The notes below the pieces were generated by a model, which saw nothing but the letters and a program-made list of their open reading frames with translations, had not been told where the DNA came from and did no database searches. The translations under genes were made by a program, and so were the position numbers. Below, piece after piece: positions 22,545 to 33,509 of a DNA stretch of 64,000 nt (positions are counted from its first letter, which is position 1; each line of letters starts with the position of its first letter). This stretch comes from Magnolia sinica. Lineage: Eukaryota; Streptophyta; Magnoliopsida; Magnoliales; Magnoliaceae. The stretch covers positions 53,113,658-53,177,657 of the forward strand of contig NC_080583.1 of NCBI RefSeq assembly GCF_029962835.1. The letters run 5' to 3'.

Positions 22545-23372
22545 CTATCGGAGGCAGTGCTCTCCAACACACTAGTGTCAGGGGAGGAGTAAATGTTTGG
22601 ATTCACATATTAGACTGTATTGTATAGTATTAGAGGGCTTGATTTGACATTTACGGTGTTTGGCTTGGAGTTGAGATGCGTGGAAAACCATGCGCGCGAA
22701 TACATCCTCTATCCAAAAATTCGAAATGACAGTAGAAGATTGTCAGACGACTCTGTTGTCGTCAGTACTCTATATTCAATGCACTGTATTCGCGTGCGAG
22801 AGGATTCTGAGAAATGCGGAGAGTTATCTCCAGGGGGAGAACGTTTGATGTCTACACCAGCAACTCCTTCGATCATCACTGACCTTCTACAATTCAGTTT
22901 AAAACCTTCCCTTCCGAAAGCTGATTTCAAGATACAGTGGGCAGGATAACCTTCTTACCACGTTGCGGGTTGCAAATCGGGCATTCGCACACTAGATCGT
23001 CTGGCGGAAGGGTGATCGTATATGTATGAATATCTCCCTTCCGAAAGGTATTGCGATACCCATCGACCTGTAACCATGAGCGGATTCAGGTTTGAACTTG
23101 TATCGCCTCTTGGTCTGCAAAAGCCCCCTGCTTGATGGCGTGTATACGGTCTAGCGTGTACAACACTATATGTCAACCCCCTATTCCCTATCCAGCTATG
23201 CCTATACCGCCGGTGGGGAGAAAATGAGAGAAATCTCAACACGTCGAATCCAACTTGGGATTTTGCAAAATTCGGCTGGTAGGTGTGGAGGATTGGAAAG
23301 GACGGGTGCATGCGACCCAGAATCAGGTAGACGATTCTGTCCGTGGGTTGCAGATTTTTTGAATTTTGGAAT
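22545..23372. other. Unassigned intergenic DNA
   Basis: A weak inverted repeat, GCGCGCGAATACAT (about 22691) and CTGTATTCGCGTGCG (about 22784), brackets a CGACTCTGTTGTCGTC hairpin. No gene could be recognised. It ends where the TGTAAGACCC element begins. Confidence 0.3.
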
Positions 23373-23387
23373 TGTAAGACCCGTATC

Positions 23388-26300
23388 TGTAACACCCCGT
23401 ACTTTCAGTGCTTAGGTGTTACCATGGAAATCTAATTTAACTGACACATGTGTGGGAACACAAGTAACTTAGTCATACAGTGATTCTCGATCTATTCATC
23501 TGAACCGTCTTGTACAGCATTCATCTGTATAACAAGCCATCCATCCAACTTGGTAACTATCACCGAATTTCCTCTAGAATGGACCAGGAAGCTTAGGGAT
23601 CGAATTTGGAAATAATCCAACTGTTGGGTAGGCAGAAATCACAATTTTAAACTCAAGAACAAACACTATGGTGGGCCATCTTTATCAATTTAAAATAGAT
23701 GGTGGCCCTGATCGGCTCGTTAGTTAGATGAAAGACCCTAATTGCGAGAGTGGACCCCAAATCACCATCAAATCGAGGATAATTGACCCCTAATGGCCAT
23801 ATTTCAGTTGATATGGCCCACCTAGGCCATGGATCTACCTCATTCTTTGGATCGGGTTCCAAAATGAGCTGGCAAAATGAATGAACGGCCCGGATCCATC
23901 AGAATATCATTGTGGTCCCCACATTTACTGCATGAGTACAATTAGCGAGCTACCTTAAAAAAGAGAGTTTTTCTCTCCCCTTTCTCCTGCTTACAGCAAC
24001 GTTTGAAAAGTGCCCCTAGTGGCATCGATCATGGCCCACCAATGGGTGATCCAAACCGTCCATCTGGTAGGGGTTTTGAATCTGTCCAAACCCCCAAAGG
24101 TTCACTCGATTACTCGTACATGCAGCTGCACAAACACGGGCGTAAGGAGGCTGTGTGCAACCACTATTCCAAAAATGGAAAGGATTCCGTCCTTTCTCGT
24201 CTCTCCATGCTGGCGATCCACGTGAAACCTCTTCACGTGATCCCAGCCCTCCACCTCAGCAAATCCCAGGCCTTCAGAGTAGGGCTTCCTCCACTTTTGC
24301 TTGTGCTTTAACCCGCCGCTGCTGTTGAAGCTAAATCTTTGAAATATGTTAATCACCATCCCATTTAGTGGATCCCACAAGTCTCTGGGGACCAATCCGA
24401 TCCTTCCAGGAGCTTCAGATTGGATGATAATCCATCCAATGAAAAACTACCATGGACGGGTCCATCATCTTCTCCGTCTGTTTGAAAAACCCACCACTTG
24501 TGCGTGGATCCCACTTGCTGATCTAGACCATCCTTTAGGTAGCCAGGGTCTTAAAAACTAATCCCTAAGATCTAATAGAAGCCTTGTAAGGGTTTTGGTG
24601 GTGATCAACATCCAACGAACCTAACAAACTGAGTTTACGAGCAGATTAGAACTCGTTCTGTAGCTAATCCGAAAATTTGTTACAACTATTTTAGGGCAGA
24701 GAAAGGGCTATAAATATCATCCTTTTAGGGCAGCCATCCGAAGAAGAAAAAAAGAGAGAGAGAAGGAGTGAATAAAAAGCAAGAGGCACTGCTGCTACAC
24801 CAAGTCGCAGACTCGGCCAAGCTACGATCTGAGCAGGATTTCTCCCCTGTCCAAATTGGAAAAAAAAAAGGAAGAAGAAGAGAGAAACAAGAAAGCGAAA
24901 GAGAGAAGGAGACGCTACCCTCCTTGTAGTTCATTGCCGCACTAGGCCACTACCCGAGCCCGCATCGAGTCTAAGGCCATTGCGATTGGTCCTCTTAACA
25001 GGAGGAAAGGAGAAGGAGGGAGTCTCGTCGTTACTGCTACACTGAGGGAAGCAACTCAGGCTGAGTTTCTGGTCGGCAGGGCTTACTCAAATGCTACCTG
25101 AGTCCAGACATTTATGGACATTCCAATGAAAATAAAATAAAGAAGATAGCAAGAAAGAAAAGGAGAAGGGCAATGAGAGGAAGAGAACGAAGAGAGAAAG
25201 AGAGTCATGGGGTTGTTGCCCTGTTGAAGCCGAGTCGACTCTGTCGAAACCGAGTTTGGGTCGGTCGAGTCAGACTTGGGCTTGGTCCAGGCCTAGTTGG
25301 ATATCCTAGCAAAGGATGAGGTTGAGGGAGTGAAAGGAAGAAGAAGAGGAAGAAAGGGAGAAAGGAAGGAAGGAGAAGAAGAAGAGAGTTGGGAATCAAG
25401 ACAACTCACAACCCTGACTTGCTGCCGAGTTGAGTCTGAGTTAACTCGGTCCAGACCTTTGCTAGACATTCCAGACTTCCAGCAAAGAGAAAGGAAAGAG
25501 GGAGCATGCGGCTACCTCAACTCGTTGGTTAACTCGCAAGGCCTGTTTGAGTCGACTCGGTGTTGAGTGGTGCTTGGACCCGAATCTGAGTTGGGTTGAC
25601 TCGGTGGAATAGGTAAGTAGTGCCTCCATGTTCTAAGTTCTAAAGTCTTGATATTTAATTCTAAATTTCATTTGAATATATAGGAACCTTACACGTCTCT
25701 TGAATTCACCATGTTTGAGCTCTAGGCAAAAAGAAGAAAAATCAAGACAGTCAATGTAAGATCGAGCCGACCTCTTACAATTTCAAACTGGTAGGATTCA
25801 ATCCTAAGAAGCACACACACTATCAGACAACGCAAACTAAATCCTAAAGTGAGGACTCACCCTTTGAGCTTCCCACTTAATTTCATCAATCTGGATATAG
25901 ATGATGGCATGATTCCTCTAATTGAATTGCTTACCTTACTATTGAATAGGCTAAATTGTTATGTTAGATGGTAGACGTCTCTCTTAAATTATAACATGCA
26001 TAAATGATTGATGATAACATGCTATGTTTAGTCGTACATAGTTAATTAACTGTATGCATGTCGTTTGTGATTGAGTGATGTAACAAATGAGACTTGTCAT
26101 GAACTCACCATCTTGCGGTCCACATTTGACTTACGCGACATGGATCACGCATATGCCTTACATGTCTCGGACTGCATATTTACCCTACGTGGCTTGGATC
26201 ATATATTTGCCCTACGTGGCTTTGATGGGTCGTTGGTGCCCTTTTGTGGCTTGATGGTTATATTCACATACCCTATTGTTTCCTAGCCATTTTGTGGTGT

Positions 26301-27657
26301 TCAGTCGTACCATGATTTTCGGGTGGAGCTGAAGTTCGTTTATCGATTTTCTAGTCATCTTGCGTTATTCACGTACAATATGATTTTCGGGTGGTCTAGA
26401 GTTGTATGTTTGTTTCCTAGCCATCTTGCGATGTTTAGTCGTACCATGATTTCTGGGTGGAGCTGAAGTTCGCTTATCAATTTTCTAGCCATCTTGTGGT
26501 GTTCACGTACGATATGAGTTTTGGGTAGTCTAGAGTTTGTGTGTTGTTTATCTCTTTATCTTATGGTGTTCAGTCATACCATGATTTTCTAGTGGAGCGG
26601 GTGTTCGCTTAGTATTTTCCTAGCCATCTTGTGGTGTTCACGTACGATATGATTTTCGGGTAAAGTATATGTTTGTATGTTGGTTTCCTAGTCATCTTAC
26701 AGTGTTCACTTGTACCATGATTTCCGGGTTGAGTTGAAGTTCACTTATCGATTTTCTAGCCATCTTGTGGTGATCACTTATGATATGATTTTTGGGTGGT
26801 CTAGAGTTTGTATGTTGATTGTCTCTTCATCTTGTGGAGTTCAGTCGTACCATGATTTTCAGGTGGAGCTAAAGTTTGCTTATCGATTTTCTAGCCATCT
26901 TGCGAAGTTCACGTGCGATAGGCTTCTCGAGTGAAGTAGAGGTTTACAGGTTGGTTTTCTATTCACCTTACGAATTTCACTTATACCATGATTTTCGGGT
27001 AGAGCTGAAGTTTGCTTATCGATTTTCTAGCCACTTGCAGAGTTCACGTACAATGTGATTTTGGGTCTAATAGAAAGTCGTATGATTGAGTGTTTGATTT
27101 TTTGGATGTATTCCCTTATATTGCAATTGGTATTATATTCTGCTTATGAAGAGATTTTGTTGATTTGCTAAGTTTTTGAGTATATGTTTATGATTATAAA
27201 GTGCCCTGTTTAATATATCCATTTTCATGACTTGCGATCTATATTGGATTATGAATGATAAGTGTGCAATCTTAAATGGTGTTCCTTACAGCGATGGCCA
27301 TTGACGCTAGTAGAGCGAGCTAATGACGTTCACTGGGTCGCTAGAGTAAATTGGTTATCTGGGAAGCTAGGCGGGGTCCCTGCAGCCCATATTGAGTTCC
27401 ACCATTACATGATAGGTGTCTGGTTTTTGTTATTAATGAACTTTGTATTTGAGATTGTATAAGTCCTGTATAGGCACTACATTTGGAATTTTGTAATGAT
27501 CAGAATATTTTTATACATGAATGGCTTATTCTAGCTTCATTGCTGTTAACTCTGATTAATGATAATGGTTCAAATTTACACTGGATTTTATAAGCTAACA
27601 CTCGAGTTTTTGGGAAACGGATTATATACTCGGGTCCTGAAAACACGGGGCGTTACA
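23388..27657 (+). mobile_element. Element A: 4.27 kb TG...CA element with GTATC duplication, probable solo LTR
   Basis: Begins TGTAACACCCCG and ends CGGGGCGTTACA, which are inverted at 11 of 12 bases. Both ends are flanked by GTATC (23383-23387 and 27658-27662), a perfect 5-bp target-site duplication as made by LTR-retrotransposon integrases. There is no coding sequence and no internal TG...CA copy, so a solo LTR of a Tekay/Del-like gypsy is the best reading. A non-autonomous element of another class is possible. It holds GA-rich stretches (24740-24920, 25120-25400) and a tandem array at 26275-27055. Confidence 0.65.
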
Positions 27658-28227
27658 GTATCCTAGCACGTACCGTTTCGTAGGCTTCCGGATCCTCATG
27701 GTCGAATTTCGGTGACCAGCGATATGATTTCGGTAATTGTGCGCAACCCTGAGTCATATCCCGTATTCTAAAGTCAGCTTGACTCGAGACTTGTATCCTT
27801 ACGACCGCGCCGTCGTCGAGGTTCCAATGCCGCGTCTCGCGCGCCGAAGCGATACACAGGCCAAGAGATGTAGGCCCGCGTCTAATTCAAGAAAACACCG
27901 CGCATTTGCTAAACCCAAGATAACATGTCCCATCAATCACATCAATCTTGTCAAGTACCTATCCCATCCCCAAGTACAACCACCCTCCGCCAAGTCAACT
28001 CTCTCTTACAACTAAGTACACATCCATCACCCATCAGCCATCTCACCCCATCACTCACCCATCCCTCTCTCTTACAACCCCTTTCTCTCATCTCTCTCTC
28101 TCTTCACTCCCAAGCAACCCCATGAGAGGAGCAAACGTTCAAGCTCCAAGAGAAAGCTAGGTGTGGCCCACCTTCTTACCACTCAATCCCACCCTCCTAA
28201 ATCAATCTCAATCGTTGAATCCCATCT
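25119..28227. repeat. 3.1 kb segmental duplication, source-side copy
   Basis: Matches 33510-36617 at offset 8391. The first ~3.0 kb, to about 28133, looks identical in every stretch I compared. The final ~90 bp differs at about 8-9 positions. The segment spans the 3' part of element A, its right-hand GTATC, and the adjacent part of B'. It is therefore a copy of a locus junction and not a unit transposon. Confidence 0.9.
26275..27055. repeat. Degenerate tandem array in element A
   Basis: About ten units of roughly 65-70 bp in alternating types. One has TAGCCATCTTGTGGTGTTCA then GTCGTACCATGATTTTCGGG and GGAGCTGAAGTTCGCTTATC; the other has CACGTACGATATGATTTTCG then GTCTAGAGTTTGTATGTTG. Frames across it translate to repeated YHDFRVELKFAYRFSSHL, which is a product of the repeat rather than a protein. 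The array recurs identically in the copy at about 34666-35446. Confidence 0.8.
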
Positions 28228-28284
28228 ATTGGAGCTCTAGAATGCATTGATGGAAGAAGGAAGAAGGGATCTTGAGGTGGGTGA

Positions 28285-30445
28285 TGTTGAGGGTTAAATA
28301 TTGCATATCAGACCCCAGTTATTGCCTGAATTTATGAACATAATACTGTTTAACGGCCTGTTGTAATCGTGCTTATGATGCAAGGTGCAATTACAAGCTT
28401 GAACTGGAAAGGATGCTAAAAGCATGGATTTAACGCTCCGAAGTCACCAGAGCAAGGAACAGACTCCAGAGGACTAAGATCAACGGATTTACAAGCAAGG
28501 GATCCGAGGAAATCAAGCCGTTCACATTAAAAAGGTTCGAAAATGGTCCAGAATGCAAGATCACAGGGTTTTCGCCATCCGATTGATACGAAACTTCATA
28601 CATGTGATGGGGGCTATAAATTAACCGTACATATTAAATTTCAACCATTGAAGATCTCAGAAAGTAGCCTAACAGACAGATCATCCTATTAATCTTTAAT
28701 TTGGGGCCCACCTGATGTCTGGAACTGTCTCAACTTTGGTCTCGACGGTTTAAATAAGATGAGAAAATGAATGAATGGATCAGATTTTTGAAACACATCA
28801 CAGTGGGGCCTGTATATGGGGTGTGTACATTGCACGAGTACATGTACGCGAGCCGCACTGGACCAACGCCCACCCGTGCCAGTGGCAACCTTCACAGAAA
28901 CGGAAGTTTCCGTTTTCAGCTACGCAACAAACGGCCGTTGGCCCTTTTTGTGGATGACTGTGGGACCCACACATCACCTGTACGATGGATCCGAGCCGTT
29001 CATCGTGTAGACGGCCTCGAATGCTACAAAACCATGCTGAAATTTTATACCCATGCGTGCACATGTGCGCGATACAGAGGCCACAAACAGACGGTCCTGC
29101 GACGTTCAAAACGATTTTTGGCGTGATTTCTTCTCTGGGCCGCGTCAATAGACGTTCAAAACCATCCATTCTTGATTGAAATTTTGTCCTGAATCCAATG
29201 GACGGTGTGGATTTTCCCAAAAATACCTCTGTGGGGTCCACCGATCACGACAGCGAAGAGGTGCGAAAGCTTTCGCACATCTGCAAAAATCCGAATTTCC
29301 AGGCGGTTGTGGCCCACCATCTATCATCATATGGTAAATCTGAACCGTCCATCATGTAGAGCACTCAAAAACGTCCTAAGGGACGGTGTTTCTTTGAAAA
29401 TTGAGCGAGGAAAGTGGTAAGTTTTGAGACACTGAAACTTGGCTGCGAAAAGTTGCACTCCGTTTCTTATTGCGACTCTGCCACCGACTCCAGCCTTCCA
29501 GTAGCTATAAACGGAGGTTGTAAACATGAGAGAGGGGGAGGAGATGATCTAGGGCAGCCGTGGAGGCACCTTGCGAGCTTGGACGTGGGAAGAAAGAGAG
29601 AGAGAGAGAAAGAGGGTGGACGGCCATCAGCGTAGAGTTTCCCTTTTCCTTTTCCTCTTTAATTTCTTTCCTTCTTTTGATGTTTTAAGAGACTTTAGTT
29701 GATCATGTCTATGGTTGGCTGAACCTCTTAGCTAGGGCTAAGAGGTGAAGCTTGTAGCATGATTAGGATGGTTGTTTTGCTTTAATTAATGTTTTATGGA
29801 TTCTTTTGGATTTTAGTTTGATTATGAAGGTATACTTTTAGTTTTTAATGGTTTGTTGTGACTTAAATTACAATGGATCTGTGATAGCTTTAAGTATGTT
29901 TTCCATTATTGAGATTGTGAAATTAGTAAGACCCGTTGTTCACCATCGTCCCATGGGCATGGTAGGGTGACGGAACCCTTCCTAACTTTCACAATTCTCT
30001 TATGATTGGCCATAAGATTAGTAAATCGTTGTTGTTTGCCATCGTCTCCTGGGCATGATTAGGTGACGGGATCACTTCCAAATCTTCACCAATCTTATCT
30101 GTTGATGATTAGATCCATAAGAAGTTCAGAGATCTGACAAATCTCTTCCTACTAGCTGGATAAGATAGGACTCTGATTCCAGCTGTGTCCTTGAATTATA
30201 CATGGTAGCTTCCCAAATGCTACAAGTGAATCCTTGGCACCCTAGCTCTCACCTTTATTTTTATTAGTTTTTAATTAATTTATTTCACAATTATTCATCA
30301 AATTACACTCGATTTAGATTTCATCTCATTCTAGTTCTAGTTCTATTTAGTTTCAGATTACGTACAGGTTTCAGTCCCTTGGGATTCGACCTCGGTCTCA
30401 CCGAGTTTATTACTACATCACAACCCTATACTTGGGGAGTAAACA
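28285..30445 (+). repeat. 5' LTR of element C
   Basis: 2161 bp, TGTTGAGGGTTAAATATTGC to GGGGAGTAAACA. It contains fragments of the GGGACCCAC family (28960-29350) and a GA-rich stretch at 29588-29612. Open frames inside on both strands show no domain and are treated as chance. Confidence 0.8.
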
Positions 30446-30451
30446 AGTTTT

Positions 30452-30469
30452 TGGCGCCGTTGCCGGGGA
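30452..30469 (+). promoter_or_regulatory. Primer-binding site, tRNA-Asp(GTC)
   Basis: TGGCGCCGTTGCCGGGGA is the exact complement of the 3' end of plant tRNA-Asp (TCCCCGGCAACGGCGCCA, recalled). It lies 6 bp after the 5' LTR, where minus-strand DNA synthesis starts. Confidence 0.9.
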
Positions 30470-30943
30470 TTGACGGTTACGTTTTTCTGAGATTAATTAG
30501 TTTTAGAATTAGTTTAAGATTAGGATTTTACTAACTTTAGGTTAAAGTTTTTTCTTATTTTATTTTTTACAAACTAACCTGTTTTCCTATTTTGTAGGAT
30601 CCTGACATAAGCTTCTAATTTGGTAATCCCTTTCTAAATTCTCTATTTTTCCTATTTTTAGAATTAGGGTTTTATTTTTTAAAAATTTTTTAATTCTAGG
30701 CTTTCTTTTTTTAGAAATTTTCTATTTTCTAACTTTAGATTTAGACTCTTCCTTTAAGTAACTTTCTACTTTAGACCTTCTATTTTAGAAACTAATCTCT
30801 TTTGTTTTCTTTTACAGGATCTTAACATAGGAACTTCTCATTTGGTACCTTCTTTCTAACTTCTCCTCCTCTTACTTTCCACATTACTTTAGGATCTTTT
30901 CTTCTATTTTTCTTAGGATTAAATTTAGATTAAGGGTTTCATC

Positions 30944-31275
30944 ATGTATATGCACGAGTGGGAATGTCAGTATGCTGAGAAGAATAACCTATTTTGGGAT
31001 GATGAAGATATATATCAACCTATGTCTCAAAACTTTTCTGAAACTATCAGTGAAAATTGATCAGAATATAAAGATCCACCGGCTAAGAAGTCCTTACGTG
31101 ATTATATGCAGGAGAACAATTACACCCCACGGATTAACAAAATAATACGTGAGTGTTGGGGTTATCATAATTATGGTTGTGAGAATTATTATTACCCATC
31201 TGATAAAAAGAAAATAATGCGTGATTATATCATGAGTGATAATAAGTATTACCAACCAGCAGATTCTCCCACCTA
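30944..31275 (+). pseudogene. gag-like scrap of element C
   Basis: The frame from the ATG at 30944 reads MYMHEWECQYAEKNN and hits a stop near 31060. It continues as PPAKKSLRDYMQENNYT and KKKIMRDYIMSDNKYYQP to a stop near 31275. The repeated K-(S/M)-RDYM resembles the LRDY(M/L) motif at the start of Athila-like gag proteins. It is too short and broken to act. Confidence 0.4.
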
Positions 31276-31424
31276 GGATATTACCAACCAGCAGATTCTC
31301 CCATCTAGTTCTAGGATTTGGATTGTTTTTCAAAATCATTCGATTTTATAGAAATTATCCTGTAATTCTCAACTTATTTTTCGCATAATTTGCTCGGGAC
31401 TAGCAAAATGCTGGTTGGGGGTTG

Positions 31425-33498
31425 TGTTGAGGGTCGAATATTGCATAGCAGACCCCGATTACTACCTGATTTTACGTACACGATAATGCTTAATATTATA
31501 ATTTAACTGTGTTTTTGTTGCAGGATGTAACAAGGAGCTTTAATTGAGAAAGAGTATTAAAAGCATGGATTTAACGCTCAAGCATCACCAAGGCATTGGA
31601 CGGGACTCTATGGGACCAAGATAGAGGATTTACACAATGGAGATCAGAGAAATTCCAGCCACTCACTTTAAACAGGGTTGAAAGACATCTATAATGCAAG
31701 ATCACAGAGTTCCCACCATCTGATCGGCTCCCAACGTTATACATGGCCTGAGGACCATAAATGAACTGTACATGTCAAATTTGAACCCTTGGATCTTTAT
31801 GGAAGTGGCCCAACTGATAGATCAACCCATAAACCATCGATTTTGGGCCCACCTAATCTCTGGATATACCTCAATTTCGGTATCAACCCCTTAAATTAAA
31901 TGAAAAAGAGGATGGACGGATTAGATTTATCACATGCATCAAGCTGGAACCCACCGTGCATACGTGGGAGTGCACATGGGTTGTGCACTCGCAGTGCACC
32001 GAGCAAAGGAAAAGGTCCAACTTGCGTTTGACCGCAAGTTCCGCCCGCAACAGAGTCCACCTCTGTTTACAACAGACGAACGAGTTGTCCGTCCGTCATC
32101 TTAGTGTGGGCCACCAACAGGATGATCTGGACCGTCCATTTGTTTCAGAAGGTCAAACCGACCGTACACATGAGGTTTTTCCTGATCTATGCTCGCATAC
32201 ACAGGAGAATACCGTTCAAACGCAGGTTGAACGGCAATATGGAAAATCATGTGGACCACACCAAAACTCGACAAAAACTAGTCCATTCTGACCGAAAAAT
32301 CGAGAGGAATCTGATGGATGGGGTGGATTTCATTAAAAACATCACTACGGGGCCCACCGAACACGTCAGCAAGTTCGCGTAGGCTTTACGCGCGTCCGGG
32401 AAAATCAAAAATTGTGGGTAGTTGCGGGCCGCCGTCCGTGATCGGATCAATGATCCACACCATTCAACCTCTTGAAAGGGTGGCCCTAACCCTGTCCATG
32501 ACGTCGTTTTTGAGATATTTGGAAGAATAGCCGAGCAAACTCGATCCAAATGCAAGTCCTTTTGCGTTTTCTGTTGCTGCGCACGCTGCTGCACCGCCTG
32601 TGCTGCGTAAGAAGCTTTCTAGGAGCTTCTGCACCGACTCCAGCAGCCACAGCATTGGCCCTAATGCTTATATAAAGGAGGATCCAAGAGGAGAAAGGGC
32701 ATTCAAGGACGGGAGCAGCTGAGGAATTGGAGCAGAGAAAGAAAGTGTAATTTCAGATTTTTTTTTTTTACTGCTTCTTTTTATAATATCTCTTGAGAGC
32801 TAGTCCAATCATGTTTGGCTGAACCTCTTAGCTAGGGTTAAGAGGTGAAGCTTGTAGTGAGATGAGAGACTCTATTTGTTGATTTAACTATTTAATTGTG
32901 AATTGAACTTGATTGTGGTTTGATTATTAAGGGAATGTTTTCAGTTTTTAATGGTCTGTTGTGACTGAAATTACAATGGGTCTGCGATAGCTTTGAACAT
33001 GTTCCTTTCCTTTTATGTGCATGATGTCAGGAAGCCCTGTTGTTCATTATTATCTCATGGGCATGGTCGGATGACGGTACTCTTCCTAATCTTCATACAT
33101 TGTTGGTTGGTTGGTAATTAGTTTAATTTTGTTGTTTACTGTGTCTCCTGGGCATGGTTTGGTGATGGAATCCATTCTAATTCATATACCTTTCATCTCA
33201 TGAAAACTAGATCAAATAAGTTCAGTTTAATTTCCATGATTCTTGATGCAGGCATAAGATCTCCCTGATCTCTACAAGTGGATCCTCTGAATCCCTAGTT
33301 TCCTACCTCTAAACTTCTTAAGTTTACATTAATATTTCACCATTATTCATCACTTTATATTCGATTTAGATTTCATCTTAGGCTAGTTCTATTTTATACC
33401 TAGTTTTAGGTAACGTACAAGTATCAGTCCCTTGGGATTCGACCTCGGTCTCACTGAGTTTATTACTACATCACAACCCTATACTTGGGGTGTGAACA
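31425..33498 (+). repeat. 3' LTR of element C
   Basis: 2074 bp, TGTTGAGGGTCGAATATTGC to GGGGTGTGAACA, preceded by a G-rich tract (GCTGGTTGGGGGTTG) in the polypurine-tract position. It aligns with the 5' LTR in blocks, with long divergent stretches between. Confidence 0.8.
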
Positions 33499-33509
33499 GG
33501 TAATTTTAT
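33452..33509. repeat. 58-bp direct repeat, left copy
   Basis: Begins CACTGAGTTTATTACTACAT and ends AACAGGTAATTTTAT. Identical to 36618-36675. It spans the last 47 bp of the 3' LTR of element C plus 11 bp of flank, and bounds the inserted 3.1 kb copy on the left. Confidence 0.9.

Larger units (their letters stand above)
28285..33498 (+). mobile_element. Element C: non-autonomous LTR retrotransposon, tRNA-Asp primed
   Basis: Two LTRs (28285-30445 and 31425-33498) both start TGTTGAGGGT and end in -AACA. They share landmarks such as GCTGAACCTCTTAGCTAGGG and CCTTGGGATTCGACCTCGGT. The flanks GGTGA (28280-28284) and GGTAA (33499-33503) are a one-mismatch 5-bp target-site duplication. The internal part is only 979 bp: a primer-binding site, a leader, and a short gag-like scrap. 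It must have relied on another element for its enzymes. The LTRs differ heavily from each other. Confidence 0.8.

Noticed and set aside
26710-27058. Plus frames with repeated YHDFRVELKFAYRFSSHL
   Set aside because: Product of the tandem array in element A, repeated identically in the 3.1 kb copy. No evidence of translation.
23388-27657. Reading element A as a DNA transposon because of its TGTAACACCCC/GGGGCGTTACA inverted ends
   Set aside because: Short inverted TG...CA ends and a 5-bp target duplication fit LTRs better. No transposase or longer terminal inverted repeat was seen, though the class stays uncertain.
30452-30469. tRNA-Asp gene fragment
   Set aside because: Only the 18-nt complement of the tRNA 3' end is present, right after an LTR. 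It is a primer-binding site, not a gene.
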